From Minicystis rosea (GTDB lineage Bacteria; Myxococcota_A; Polyangia; Polyangiales; Polyangiaceae), in NCBI GenBank assembly GCA_001931535.1, contig CP016211.1:7425703-7489702 (forward strand): 64,000 nucleotides of DNA, read 5' to 3'. Under the pieces are notes generated by a model. The model was not told the DNA's origin. It did no database searches and saw only the letters and a program-made list of their open reading frames with translations. The position numbers and the translations under genes are program-made. This document shows, piece after piece, positions 8,442 to 16,440 of this stretch. Each line of letters opens with the position of its first letter. The stretch's first letter is position 1.

Positions 8442-9605
8442 ATGATCCTCCCCCAACGCGTCTTTCTGTATCGCGGTCTTCGGTGGATTCTCGCTCTCCC
8501 CTTGCTGGCGGCGTGTGGCTGCACCCGCCCCACGACCACCGAAGAGCCCTCGGCGCGCTTGGGCAAGAGGTGCGATGCAGGGGACGCAGCCGCCTGCGTC
8601 GACCTTGGGGTCATGTACGCGGAGGGGCGCGGCGTGGCCAAGGACGACGCGCGCGCCGCGGAGCTCCATCGCAAAGGCTGCGATGCAAGGGACGCAGCCG
8701 GCTGCTTCTACCTCGCGGTCCTGCACGCGGCGGGGCGCGGCGTGGCCAAGGACGAGGCGCGCGCCGCCGAGCTCTATCGCAAGAGCTGCGATGGCGGGAA
8801 TGCAACCGGCTGCTCCAACCTCGCGGTCCTGTACGCGGAGGGGCGCGGCGTGGCCAAGGACGAGGCGCGCGCCGCCGAGCTCTATCGCAAGAGCTGCGAT
8901 GGCGGGGACGCAACCGGCTGCTCCAACCTCGGGGCGCTGTACGCAGAGGGGCACGGGGTGGCCAAGGACGAGGCGCGCGCCGTGGAGCTCTTTCGCAAGA
9001 GCTGCGATGGCGGGAACGCAACCGGCTGCGTCAACCTCGGGCGCCAGTACGCGGCAGGGCGCGGGGTGCCCAAGGACGACGCGCGCGCCGCGGAGCTCTT
9101 TCGCAAGAGCTGCGATGCAGAGGACGCAGGTGGCTGCTCCAACCTCGGGCGCCTGTACGAGCAGGGGCGCGGGGTGACCAAGGACGACGCGCGCGCCGCG
9201 GAGCTCTTTCGCAAGAGCTGCGATGCAGGGGGCGCAAACGGCTGCGTCAACCTCGGGGTCATGTGCCTGGAGGGGCGCGGGGTGGCCAAGGACGAGTCGC
9301 GCGCCGCGGAGCTCTTTCGCAAGAGCTGCGATGCAGGGAATGCCCCCGGCTGCTCCAACCTCGCGTCGCTGTACGAGCAGGGGCGCGGGGTGGCCAAGGA
9401 CGAGTCGCGCGCCGCCGAGCTCTATCGCAAGAGCTGCGATGCAGGGAACGCAGCCGGCTGCTCCAACCTCGCGGTCCTGTACGCGGAGGGGCGCGGGGTA
9501 ACCAAGGACGAGGCGCGTGCCGCGGAGCTCTATCGCAAGAGCTGCGATGCAGGGGACGCAGAGAGCTGCGCCCAGCTCAGCGCACGCGGTCGCAAATCTC
9601 CGTAA
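8442..9605 (+). CDS. Sel1-repeat lipoprotein (HcpA-like Cys-paired repeats)
   Basis: The ATG at 8442 gives a signal peptide ending LALPLLAAC (lipidated Cys near residue 25). The remainder of the 387 residues is about ten 36-residue Sel1-type units of the form CDAGDAxxCxxLGxxYxxGRGV followed by KDxARAAELxRKS. Each unit carries two Cys at fixed positions, as in Helicobacter Hcp proteins, where they form disulfide clamps between the helices. This fits an exported protein-interaction scaffold. Upstream in-frame ATG 8382 would mask the signal. DNA of the units (108 bp) is strongly conserved, implying recent repeat growth. Confidence 0.85.
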   Translation: MILPQRVFLYRGLRWILALPLLAACGCTRPTTTEEPSARLGKRCDAGDAAACVDLGVMYAEGRGVAKDDARAAELHRKGCDARDAAGCFYLAVLHAAGRGVAKDEARAAELYRKSCDGGNATGCSNLAVLYAEGRGVAKDEARAAELYRKSCDGGDATGCSNLGALYAEGHGVAKDEARAVELFRKSCDGGNATGCVNLGRQYAAGRGVPKDDARAAELFRKSCDAEDAGGCSNLGRLYEQGRGVTKDDARAAELFRKSCDAGGANGCVNLGVMCLEGRGVAKDESRAAELFRKSCDAGNAPGCSNLASLYEQGRGVAKDESRAAELYRKSCDAGNAAGCSNLAVLYAEGRGVTKDEARAAELYRKSCDAGDAESCAQLSARGRKSP

Positions 9606-9874
9606 CGTGCCCTCGGCGGCAGGGGGCCTGTTGCCGCTCGAGCTGGCGATGGCCTCCTGATCCGGCTGGCTGATCGCCAACACCTCGCAGTTGACGAGCC
9701 AGGTCAGGCTTGCCTGACGCTCCAGGGACGCGGAGACGCAAAAGGGCGGGGAGAAGAATGCTCTCTCGCGCTTTCATGCGCCTCGGCGTGCGCTTCGCCA
9801 TGATCTCGTCCGGAAGCTCGGGCGCAGCTTCCGGTTCATCGTGCGGCAGCACGGGCTCCTCGAGGCGAACGGCG

Positions 9875-10564
9875 ATGGTTCTGCGTGTGTATCATGCGCC
9901 GCCCATGGACCGCGACGAAGCGCTGCAGCTCGAAAACCAGGTGCGCGTCATCCTCCGCGACGGCGGCGATCTCCGGGATGCGCTCGCGCGGATCGACCGC
10001 GTCGTCGCAGCCTATCCGCGCAGCACCCACGGGCTCGCGCTCCGCGCCATGGTCCTCTCGCGCCTCGGCCAGAGCCCCGAGACCGAGCGCGCGCTCGCGG
10101 CTGCCTTCGAGGCCGGGCTCGCCCCGCCACGCGCCGGCGGCGAGGCGTCGGTCATCACCATCGTGCGCCCCGCGCTCGATCTGGCGAACTACCTCGACGC
10201 CGCGGGGCGCCGACCGGATGCCGTCGCGGTGATCGATCGGGCCCTCGCCGTCGTCCCCCACGAGCACGCGACGTTGCTGCTCCAAGCGCGCGAGAGGCTC
10301 ACTGGCAGCGCCAACGCCGGGTTCGTGCTTCCTCCGCAAGTCGGCCCCGATCCGTATGCCCACCACGAGCTGCTCACCTTCGAGCAGATGGCTCAGCGCG
10401 TCGGGGTGAAGCTGCCGCCCGGCATGAAGGCTCCAGAGCAGCGCAAGCCCAGCAGCGGGATCGAAAGCGGAAGCATCGTTTTCATCGTCCTCGTCGGCGT
10501 CGGCTCGCTCGTCGTGCTCGGCGGCCTGATCCGGCTCGTTCTCTACCTGCTGACGGGGCAGTGA
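9875..10564 (+). CDS. TPR-like protein with C-terminal membrane anchor
   Basis: About 229 residues. The cytosolic part has helical pairs (LRDALARIDRVVAAYPRSTH, then RPDAVAVIDRALAVVPHEHA) typical of TPR units. Its C-terminus (IVFIVLVGVGSLVVLGG then LIRLVLYLL) is one hydrophobic segment with only three residues after it, so the protein looks tail-anchored. A GAGG about 10 nt upstream supports the ATG at 9875. The ATG at 9905 (MDRDEALQLE) is an alternative without a visible ribosome site. Function unknown; probably a scaffold at the inner membrane. Confidence 0.65.
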   Translation: MVLRVYHAPPMDRDEALQLENQVRVILRDGGDLRDALARIDRVVAAYPRSTHGLALRAMVLSRLGQSPETERALAAAFEAGLAPPRAGGEASVITIVRPALDLANYLDAAGRRPDAVAVIDRALAVVPHEHATLLLQARERLTGSANAGFVLPPQVGPDPYAHHELLTFEQMAQRVGVKLPPGMKAPEQRKPSSGIESGSIVFIVLVGVGSLVVLGGLIRLVLYLLTGQ

Positions 10565-10704
10565 AAGCGCCGGCGCGGAAGGACGTCGATCAACCCGATC
10601 CGCGCCTGTGATCGAACGGCTCGGGGCGGACAGGAGCGGGCTTCCGCCGCAGTTTCAACGACGGCGGCTCAACCCCACGGACCTCGAACCAGCGCGATCC
10701 GTGC

Positions 10705-11007
10705 TCAGCGCTGCGGCCTCCACGTCCCCGTGGCTCCCGGCGGGCAGAAAAGCTCGAACCCCTCACTGCCCCCAGTACGGCACCGCCTCTCCAGCCCCTT
10801 CCTTTCCGCCTCGTCGCGGCACTCCCACCCGAGCGGCGCCTCGTCTCTCCGGAGCCGGTACGGGCAGAGCTTCCCCGTCGCGCACTGCTCCTCGGCCGTG
10901 CAATGGGCGTCGACCTCCCTCCGGGCCTGCCATCGCTCTCCCAGCACCACCAGCAGCGCGCCGACCGCCACCGCCGCGAGGAACCCGCCCACCACGCGCG
11001 AGCTCAT
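10705..11007 (-). CDS. Small membrane-anchored Cys-containing protein
   Basis: The 100-residue product has one N-terminal hydrophobic segment (VVGGFLAAVAVGALLVVLGE) followed by a soluble part with six Cys (for example HCTAEEQCATGKLCPYR), suggesting a periplasmic disulfide-bonded domain. AGGGG precedes the ATG at 11007. The start overlaps the stop of a 27-codon reading frame by the ATGA arrangement, which suggests translational coupling. Family not recognised. Confidence 0.6.
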   Translation of the reverse strand: MSSRVVGGFLAAVAVGALLVVLGERWQARREVDAHCTAEEQCATGKLCPYRLRRDEAPLGWECRDEAERKGLERRCRTGGSEGFELFCPPGATGTWRPQR

Positions 11008-11087
11008 CCCCTTGCCCTCACGGGCACGACGGGGAGGATCGCGGCGGCGCCGGCGAGGAGGGCGACAGTTCTGGGACGGACGATCAT
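11004..11087 (-). CDS. Possible 27-aa leader peptide
   Basis: An ATG at 11087 opens a frame of 27 codons, MIVRPRTVALLAGAAAI then LPVVPVRARG, whose TGA overlaps the next ATG (11007) as ATGA. It looks like a short hydrophobic leader or the remains of a signal peptide. Without an obvious ribosome site it remains speculative. Confidence 0.3.
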   Translation of the reverse strand: MIVRPRTVALLAGAAAILPVVPVRARG

Positions 11088-11378
11088 CGGCCGGATATTA
11101 GGACAGGGCCCCTCCGCCGCAAGGCGGGTTGGTGGCTAGAGAGTCGCTGTCTCCGGCAACGGGAGCAATGCTGGTGATCCTCCCCGACCTTATCCGGAAG
11201 CGAGGGTCGACGGCGCGCGGTAGGCTCGAGGTGTCGATGGCCGGGCGTCGCGCCGCTTCGGGCCTGACGTTGGCTTTCTCGGTCACGTTCTGACAGCAGA
11301 CTTCGCGCCTCTGGACATCGTGTCGCCGGAGGGCCGGAATCGGGGTCGGCCCGCCCTCGGCGTCGCGACGTCGATTGG
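11088..11378. other. Intergenic region between small Cys protein and 224-aa gene
   Basis: No coding frame is convincing here. Bases ~11354-11398, spanning the 3' end of the next gene, are similar to 1428-1478. Nothing else recognised. Confidence 0.4.
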
Positions 11379-12053
11379 CTACTCCCCCTTCTTCTTCCCA
11401 CGCCCGATCACCAGCGCATCGAACGCCGCGCGCTTCTCGGCATCCTTCGCGAACTCGAGCACCCCTGCCGCCACCACCTCATCGACTGCCGCCAGGATCC
11501 GGTTCGCCGTCCGATTCCGCTCCTTCGTCGACGTCGGCGCGCCTGCCCGATGCTGCTCCTGCGTATCGTCGGCAATCGTGATCACCTGCAGATCCGCCTT
11601 CAGCGCATCGATGTCCTTCTGCAAGATCCCGAGCGACGCCGCCTCCGCCGGCAGCGCGACGGCCCGGTCCACGATCTGCGATATCGCCGCCTTCACCCGC
11701 TTCACGATCTTCGGGTTCGTGTTCGTCCCCACCCCATACGCCTTACGCACCTCCGGCGACGCGCCCTTGCGCACCACGGCAGTCCGAATCGCCGACACCA
11801 GCGCATACCCCTGAGCCAACGCCTCTTCCTGCGTCAGCGTCGCCGTCTTGGCGACCTCGCGCCGCACGAGCGCGGCGGGCACGACCACGCCCAAGTCCTT
11901 GAGATCCGCCGCGAGCGCGTCGAGCACGCTTTGCGATAGCCGCGCCGCGAGCGCCGCCTTGTTGTCGTCCGCGAGCTGCAGCGCCTTCAGCCCCGTCTGC
12001 GTGATGGCGCTGAAATCCTTGTTCGGATGCGCATCCTTCTTCGCCTTCGCCAT
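11379..12053 (-). CDS. Helical protein of unknown function (224 aa)
   Basis: The ATG at 12053 is preceded by GAGGGGTGAT, a good ribosome site, and the protein starts MAKAKKDAHPNKDFSAITQ. It is Ala/Leu/Lys rich, mostly helical, without Cys or signal peptide, and ends GRGKKKGE. The frame continues open far upstream but that part is the 21-bp minisatellite and is not counted. I do not recognise the family. A relic of the same 3' end occurs near 1428-1478, so this gene type exists in more than one copy in the genome. Confidence 0.65.
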   Translation of the reverse strand: MAKAKKDAHPNKDFSAITQTGLKALQLADDNKAALAARLSQSVLDALAADLKDLGVVVPAALVRREVAKTATLTQEEALAQGYALVSAIRTAVVRKGASPEVRKAYGVGTNTNPKIVKRVKAAISQIVDRAVALPAEAASLGILQKDIDALKADLQVITIADDTQEQHRAGAPTSTKERNRTANRILAAVDEVVAAGVLEFAKDAEKRAAFDALVIGRGKKKGE

Positions 12054-12148
12054 ATCACCCCTCGCGCGGGCCCGCCCACCCCTCCGTGGCCCACAGGGAG
12101 GAGCGTAGCGGAGCGCGGTAGAGGTGCAGCGGATTTTTGTAGAAGGTG

Positions 12149-12337
12149 CGATGGGGCGTGTGGAGGGGGCGACGGGGCGTGTAGAGGGGGCGATGGGGGG
12201 TGTGGAGGGGGCGACGGGGCGTGTAGAAGGGTCGACGGGGCGTGTAGGAGAGCCGACGGGGCGTGTAGGAGAGCGGGCGCGGTGTGTGGAGCGCTCGACG
12301 GGAGGTGTAGGAGGGCCGATGGGGGCTGGGGAGCGGT
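12149..12337. repeat. 21-bp minisatellite
   Basis: About nine head-to-tail units of the form CGACGGGGCGTGTAGAGGGG plus one base, period exactly 21 bp, with alternation of CGAC/CGAT and TAGAG/TGGAG. Two further 21-bp units (12379-12420) join directly to the ~490-bp repeat that follows, so the array seems to have grown out of that repeat's edge. On the reverse strand each unit reads as seven codons (TPRRPLH-like), but no start or ribosome site supports a protein. Confidence 0.85.
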
Positions 12338-12387
12338 GGGAGAGGCGTGGGGGGGCCCGGCCTCGCGTGTAGAGGCTCCAACGCGGG

Positions 12388-12894
12388 GTGTAGAGCGTTC
12401 GACGGGGCATGTGGGAGGTGTGGGGGACGAGGGCCGCCGAGATCCCTTCACTCGGGTTGGCGTGCAATGTCACGAGGTTCGGTGGGATGAGCATCTGCGT
12501 CGGAGCCGCCGAGGCGGGGCTCTCCGCAGCTTTATCGGTCACATCGCGAGGTCGCGTGGATGCCGGTGGCGATGGTGCCGGATGAGGAGGCGGATTCAGT
12601 GGGTGTATGCCGCTTCGGTGCGCGGGGAGCGGGGAGCGGTGTAGGCGCCGATAAGGGTGATGAGGTGTCGTAGCCGGTGGCGAAACTGGGCACGACGCGT
12701 GGTGTCGAGCAGAAGGCGGATGGCAGAGGCAGGCGCGGGCGGCTCCGAATGCGGCTAGACGGCCGCGGGCTAACCCACATAGGCTCTCGGGTTTAGGATG
12801 CGGGAGGAGTTCGGCAGTGGCGGGTTAACCAGGTGGATTAGGGAGATAGGGATCCGAGGAGGAACGGGGCGGCTCCCCCCCGAGATGTTCGGCA
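12388..12894. repeat. Dispersed ~490-bp repeat, copy A
   Basis: Copies B (18569-19064) and C (21999-22467) share nearly the whole length with this one. The conserved part includes GTGCCGGATGAGGAGGCGGA and GGTTTAGGATGCGGGAGG and ends at GAGATGTTCGGC, after which the three copies diverge. On the reverse strand all copies can encode a short peptide around QMLIPPNLVTLH, so a decayed or tiny gene is possible. Copy A directly precedes the first + strand cassette-type gene at 12934. Confidence 0.85.
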
Positions 12895-12933
12895 GGCCGA
12901 CCAGACCGAACGATTGCTGCAGCGAGGCAGGCC

Positions 12934-13311
12934 ATGGATGACGTCGAGACCAAGAATGCGCGGCGCCTCGAGAGTCTCAGGAGACAGGCTCCCGAGCTGT
13001 TCGCGTTCCTTGAGCGGCCGGAGCGTCATCCCCTCCTCTCCTATGCTGGAATCGAGGTCGGACTGTCGATCCCCGGATATCCCTATGATGGGGCAGAGAC
13101 GTTCTTTCAACCGCCTGGCGGTCCGGTGATGCTGCGCCTGCTCGTTGACGACCAGTCGGCCTTTGTTTGGCTGAACGATTCCAGCCAGGTGCTCGTGCGG
13201 CCATGGTCGCATCAGATGAGCAAGGCGACGCATACTATCATCAGCGCGCGAAACCTCGATTCCGCGCTCGGTGGTCTCCTTGACGCCCTCGGCCCGAGGA
13301 ACGGCCAATGA
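12934..13311 (+). CDS. Hypothetical protein, first gene of the cassette block (125 aa)
   Basis: Starts MDDVETKNARRLESL and looks like a single small soluble domain with mixed helix and strand (RHPLLSYAGIEVGLSI, VMLRLLVDDQSAFVWL). No motif is recognisable. Its stop overlaps the next ATG (ATGA), so the two genes are probably translated together. Lower GC third positions than the flanking chromosome suggest transfer. Being 40 nt from repeat copy A and followed after the next gene by an attC-like site, it belongs to the putative cassette array. Confidence 0.6.
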   Translation: MDDVETKNARRLESLRRQAPELFAFLERPERHPLLSYAGIEVGLSIPGYPYDGAETFFQPPGGPVMLRLLVDDQSAFVWLNDSSQVLVRPWSHQMSKATHTIISARNLDSALGGLLDALGPRNGQ

Positions 13312-13692
13312 TCGCCGGAGCCGACGGATATAAGAAGTGCCCTTGGTGCCTGTGCAAGCTTCGTGTCAACAACGCCAAGCACCCGCCGCGCTGTCCGAAG
13401 CGTCCTCGCTCTGTGCAAGCGCAGGCTCAGCACCAGGCGTCGACGCCTATTCAAGCACCGCTGCAGCCGACCGCTCTTCCAAGGCCCCCTCGCCCGATTT
13501 CACAACCCGTAGCACGGGTACGACCCTTGTGGTCCGCAACCTCCAACCGCTGAGCAACTTGCAGATCTCAGGGACGCCGTAAGCGCCGCTGAAGCACAGG
13601 CACGTAGAACGGGCTCGGAAGACGATGAGAAGCATCTGCAATCACTCCATGCGGTCTTCGAGCGCGCATGCAGAAAGGCGGCCGAAAGGTGA
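13308..13692 (+). pseudogene. Zn-ribbon-like small protein, frame broken near 13520
   Basis: From the ATG at 13308 the frame reads YKKCPWCLCKLRVNNAKHPP then RC, a CxxC...C zinc-knuckle-like start, a Pro/Gln linker, and stops at 13553. A coding-looking sequence continues in the next frame (AEQLADLRDAVSAAEAQ, then FERACRKAAER and stop at 13690-13692), which has no start of its own. The simplest reading is one ~125-residue protein broken by a single-base change between 13510 and 13553. It is overlapped by the previous gene by 4 nt and followed 28 nt later by an attC-like site. Mutation and sequence error are both possible. Confidence 0.5.
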
Positions 13693-13720
13693 TGAGTTGC
13701 CGGAACATGCCCCGAACGCC

Positions 13721-13805
13721 GCCCAACTCGCCGATGGTGCTGACGGCACGCCGAGCCTCGCTTCGCTCGGCACGGCACGCCGCAGCCCATCGTCAGACGT
13801 TAGAC
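13721..13805 (+). other. attC-like site 1
   Basis: Starts with GCCCAAC (13721-13727) and ends with GTTAGAC (13799-13805). Between them the arms CGATGG..CTG / CAG.CCATCG and GCCGAG / CTCGGC pair around a TTCG-type loop. Box sequences, 85-bp length and imperfect pairing fit an integron attC. Confidence 0.7.
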
Positions 13806-13894
13806 GCCAGAATCCGGGATGTCGGCGCGACGGGGCGCGGCACCTCGGCGACAGTCTCCCGAAAGGCCAGACCGTGTGAGCGTCGAAGAAAGCC

Positions 13895-15199
13895 ATGAAA
13901 CGTAGCGAGAAGAAGCGCAAGGCGCGGGAGAAGCCCGGGGCTGAAGTTCGGCTACCGCGTGCGCTGTACACGACGGCGCTCGACAAGCTCACTCTTGACT
14001 GGGACAAGAACCCCCAGGCTCCGGCTTCCGGACTCCAGGGGGCAAAGATTGCCATGGCCCTGGAGGCGCTCCGCATTGCGGAAGCCCTGATCCTTTCTCC
14101 CAGCGTTTGCTGCCGGGTCTTCGGCGAGAACGTCGTGCTCTGCCGACTGATCGACGCCTTTGGCATTGCTGGCGTGGAAAAGCTTTTGGAGGAGGGGGCC
14201 CTTCAGTTTCTCCTGTGGCGAGCTAACGTGCTGTATTGGTCGACGGACCAGAAGGTGCCGGTCAGCGGCGATCTGGATCCGCTCGCACCGGGCAATTTCA
14301 ACACGCCCGCGCATAGCGATCCACAGGCATCTGTGGAACTGGCACTACAGGGAGGATGGACCGAACACTCTTGGACGAAGCTCGAGCGACTCGCACGGTT
14401 GGCGGTCGAGCGCACTCACCTTCCTGCGATGAACGTTTCCGCCGACGCAGTGGAGGCCGTCCGTAAGGCATATGATCGCGGTGCGTTGCGTTCCAGTGGG
14501 TTCTCGCCCAACGTGCCGCGGCACACTCTCACCGAGTCGGCGCGTGCACAACTGGCGACCCTTGCAGAAGACGTTGCACAGGGCATCGTACTCTACGACA
14601 TGGAGTTCGACCTTCACGAGAGCGAGCCAGCATGGGATAGTCTGCTCAAAATGCGCGCGGCAGTCGCCGAGCAAGGTGCCTCCGAAGCGGTGGAGCGCGG
14701 CCTGATGCTTGAGAATCTACCGAGCGTGCCGGGCATGATTCTTAGTGACGCCATGTCCTTCGCTGACGTTGTTGAACTGCGAAACCACCCAGCGACGAGA
14801 GAATTCCGGCGCTGGCTCTGGGCGCAGCCCAATCCGCGAGACACGGAAGCCGTCAGCAAGGCGTGGCTGAAAGCAGTTACCGAGAAACCGCTGAAAGATA
14901 GGACGTGGTTCAAGGTCGCGCGAGTTTCGACGATGAGTGCTATTGGAGGTATTCTCGGAGCTGCCGTCGGAACCCCCGAGGGCTTCCTCGCAGGCGCTGC
15001 TGTTGGGACTGCACTGAATCAGGTCGTTGGTGCCGCCGACACATTCGGGCTTGAATCGCTGCTCCAGAGACCGAGTCCGCGTCGGTTTGCCGAATTGCTC
15101 CGCGCAAAGAGCGCCGAACAGCTCTCGAAGCAGGTGCCCAAGTCCGGCACCCGACTTGAGCGACGTGCAGAAGCTGCGCGACAACGGCGCGCCAAGTGA
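13895..15199 (+). CDS. Hypothetical cassette protein with C-terminal hydrophobic segment (434 aa)
   Basis: Begins with a basic tail (MKRSEKKRKAREKPGAEV). The long central part is helical without a recognised motif. Residues ~350-385 (IGGILGAAVGTPEGF, then LAGAAVGTALNQVVG) form a Gly/Ala-rich hydrophobic hairpin that could insert in a membrane, and the end is again very basic (RRAEAARQRRAK). A membrane-acting effector in an immunity cassette is a reasonable but unproven idea. It lies between attC-like sites 1 and 2. Codon use is less GC-biased than in the flanks. Confidence 0.6.
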   Translation: MKRSEKKRKAREKPGAEVRLPRALYTTALDKLTLDWDKNPQAPASGLQGAKIAMALEALRIAEALILSPSVCCRVFGENVVLCRLIDAFGIAGVEKLLEEGALQFLLWRANVLYWSTDQKVPVSGDLDPLAPGNFNTPAHSDPQASVELALQGGWTEHSWTKLERLARLAVERTHLPAMNVSADAVEAVRKAYDRGALRSSGFSPNVPRHTLTESARAQLATLAEDVAQGIVLYDMEFDLHESEPAWDSLLKMRAAVAEQGASEAVERGLMLENLPSVPGMILSDAMSFADVVELRNHPATREFRRWLWAQPNPRDTEAVSKAWLKAVTEKPLKDRTWFKVARVSTMSAIGGILGAAVGTPEGFLAGAAVGTALNQVVGAADTFGLESLLQRPSPRRFAELLRAKSAEQLSKQVPKSGTRLERRAEAARQRRAK

Positions 15200-15227
15200 C
15201 TTCCAAGAGCGAAAACGTGAGGCTGGC

Positions 15228-15249
15228 GTCTAACGGGTAGCCGTTGGGC
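15228..15249 (+). other. Collapsed attC-like site
   Basis: GTCTAAC (15228-15234) and GTTGGGC (15243-15249) both match attC end boxes but only 8 bp separate them, against ~45-120 in functional sites. It is probably a deletion derivative that would have locked the two neighbouring cassettes together. Confidence 0.5.
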
Positions 15250-15319
15250 GGGTCATCCGGGGAACGGCGTTGCGTTGGCCTCCAGGGAGAATCGTCACCC
15301 CGGCAAATCGTGGTAGGTC

Positions 15320-16237
15320 ATGGGTACCGATCAAGTTCTTGAAGCACTAACGGAATGTCGTGCCCAGCTGAGGGCGGCGGTCGAGCCACTCGAAGCCGTG
15401 GAGTGGGGGCCACTTGAGGCATGGGAGTCGGAATGGCGACCGTGGATCCGGCGTACGTTCCCTTCGGAGCTGGAGGATCTTGTCGCTCTGGTCACCAAGC
15501 CGAAGTTCGCCGTCTCATGGTCGACCCCTCACTTTGACCGGACGAGTTACCGTTATAGCCGCGCCGCAGAGATCGAGGCCATCCGATCCCACCAAGAGAG
15601 GGAAGCGCGGTACGCCGCCGACAACCGGACCCTTGCGCGCCAGCAGAAGGAGCGACTGCTTCGATTCCTTGATGGACTTGAGCGACTCCACAAGAGCATC
15701 CGAGGAGCGTCGAGCGAGGCCGAGGAATTGCTCGCCCGGTATTCCCCTGAGCGGTCCCACCTGAAGGATCCGATCAGGGTGTTCTTGTCGTACGCTCACG
15801 AGGACAAGCAGGAAGCACTCGCGCTGGAAGAGCATCTCAGCGCGCTCAAGCGGCAGAGACTGGTTGATGCCTGGCATGATGGGCGGATTCTGCCGGGGGA
15901 AGACTGGTCGGCCGAGATCCGCAAGAGCCTCGAAACTGCACAGGTGGTAGTTCTTCTCATCAGTAGCAGTTTCTTGGCATCGGATTACTGCTACTCGCAC
16001 GAAATGAAGGTGGCCCTCGAGCGACGGGAGCGGGGCGAGGCCGTCGTCGTTCCGGTAGTCGTGCGGCCCTGCGACTGGAAGGGGTCTCCCTTTTCCGGCA
16101 TCCAGATGCTCCCGAGTGGTGCCAACCCGATCACTGCGTGGAGCAATCGAGACGCTGCCCTGGCCGATGTGGCAAAGGGGATTCGCTTCATCATCGAATC
16201 GCTTGTCTCCCGCGCGACTGAGGGGCTCCGTGAGTAG
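15320..16237 (+). CDS. TIR-domain protein
   Basis: The 305-residue product has an N-terminal helical part (~1-150) and a C-terminal TIR domain (~152-260). TIR landmarks visible are DPIRVFLSYAHEDKQEALAL, WHDGRILPGEDW, VVVLLISSSFLASDYC and then HEMKVALERRERGE, the Glu after the DYC segment being where TIR NADases carry the catalytic Glu. Bacterial TIR proteins of this kind commonly cleave NAD+ or make signalling nucleotides in anti-phage systems. The N-terminal part would be the sensor or oligomerisation region. No partner is encoded in the same cassette. It is followed 3 nt after its stop by a good attC-like site, and the next cassette encodes a dynamin-like GTPase. Confidence 0.85.
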   Translation: MGTDQVLEALTECRAQLRAAVEPLEAVEWGPLEAWESEWRPWIRRTFPSELEDLVALVTKPKFAVSWSTPHFDRTSYRYSRAAEIEAIRSHQEREARYAADNRTLARQQKERLLRFLDGLERLHKSIRGASSEAEELLARYSPERSHLKDPIRVFLSYAHEDKQEALALEEHLSALKRQRLVDAWHDGRILPGEDWSAEIRKSLETAQVVVLLISSSFLASDYCYSHEMKVALERRERGEAVVVPVVVRPCDWKGSPFSGIQMLPSGANPITAWSNRDAALADVAKGIRFIIESLVSRATEGLRE

Positions 16238-16240
16238 AGC

Positions 16241-16326
16241 GCTCAACAACGGCTTGCACCTGACGGTGCGGGGGGCCTCACTCCGCTCGGTACCGCGCCC
16301 CGCAGGTGAAGCCGAGGCCGTTAGAC
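16241..16326 (+). other. attC-like site 3
   Basis: GCTCAAC (16241-16247) and GTTAGAC (16320-16326) bound an 86-bp near-palindrome. Arms GGCTTGCACCTG (16251-16262) and CAGGTGAAGCC (16303-16313) pair except for one extra G in the left arm, the extrahelical base that directs IntI to the bottom strand of attC sites. It begins 3 nt after the TIR stop codon. Confidence 0.8.
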
Positions 16327-16440
16327 CAGCGGACTGTGCGAAGCGGCCGCTGTGGACGCCGATGGCAACGTCTGGCGAGTTCCGATTCGCTTGCAGCCCG
16401 TCGCGGACGGGCAGATCGTAATGAAGGAGGAGGCTCGTTT

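Noticed and set aside
8442..9605. Regular 108-bp periodicity as a possible CRISPR or satellite
   Set aside because: The period equals 36 codons and encodes Sel1 units; there are no unrelated spacers.
12149..12337. Regular 21-bp repeats as a possible CRISPR array
   Set aside because: Units are head to tail without spacers, and no cas genes are present.
12055..12381. Reverse frame through the minisatellite as a proline/arginine repeat protein
   Set aside because: No ribosome site or start, two reading phases remain open, and the repetition alone explains the open frames.
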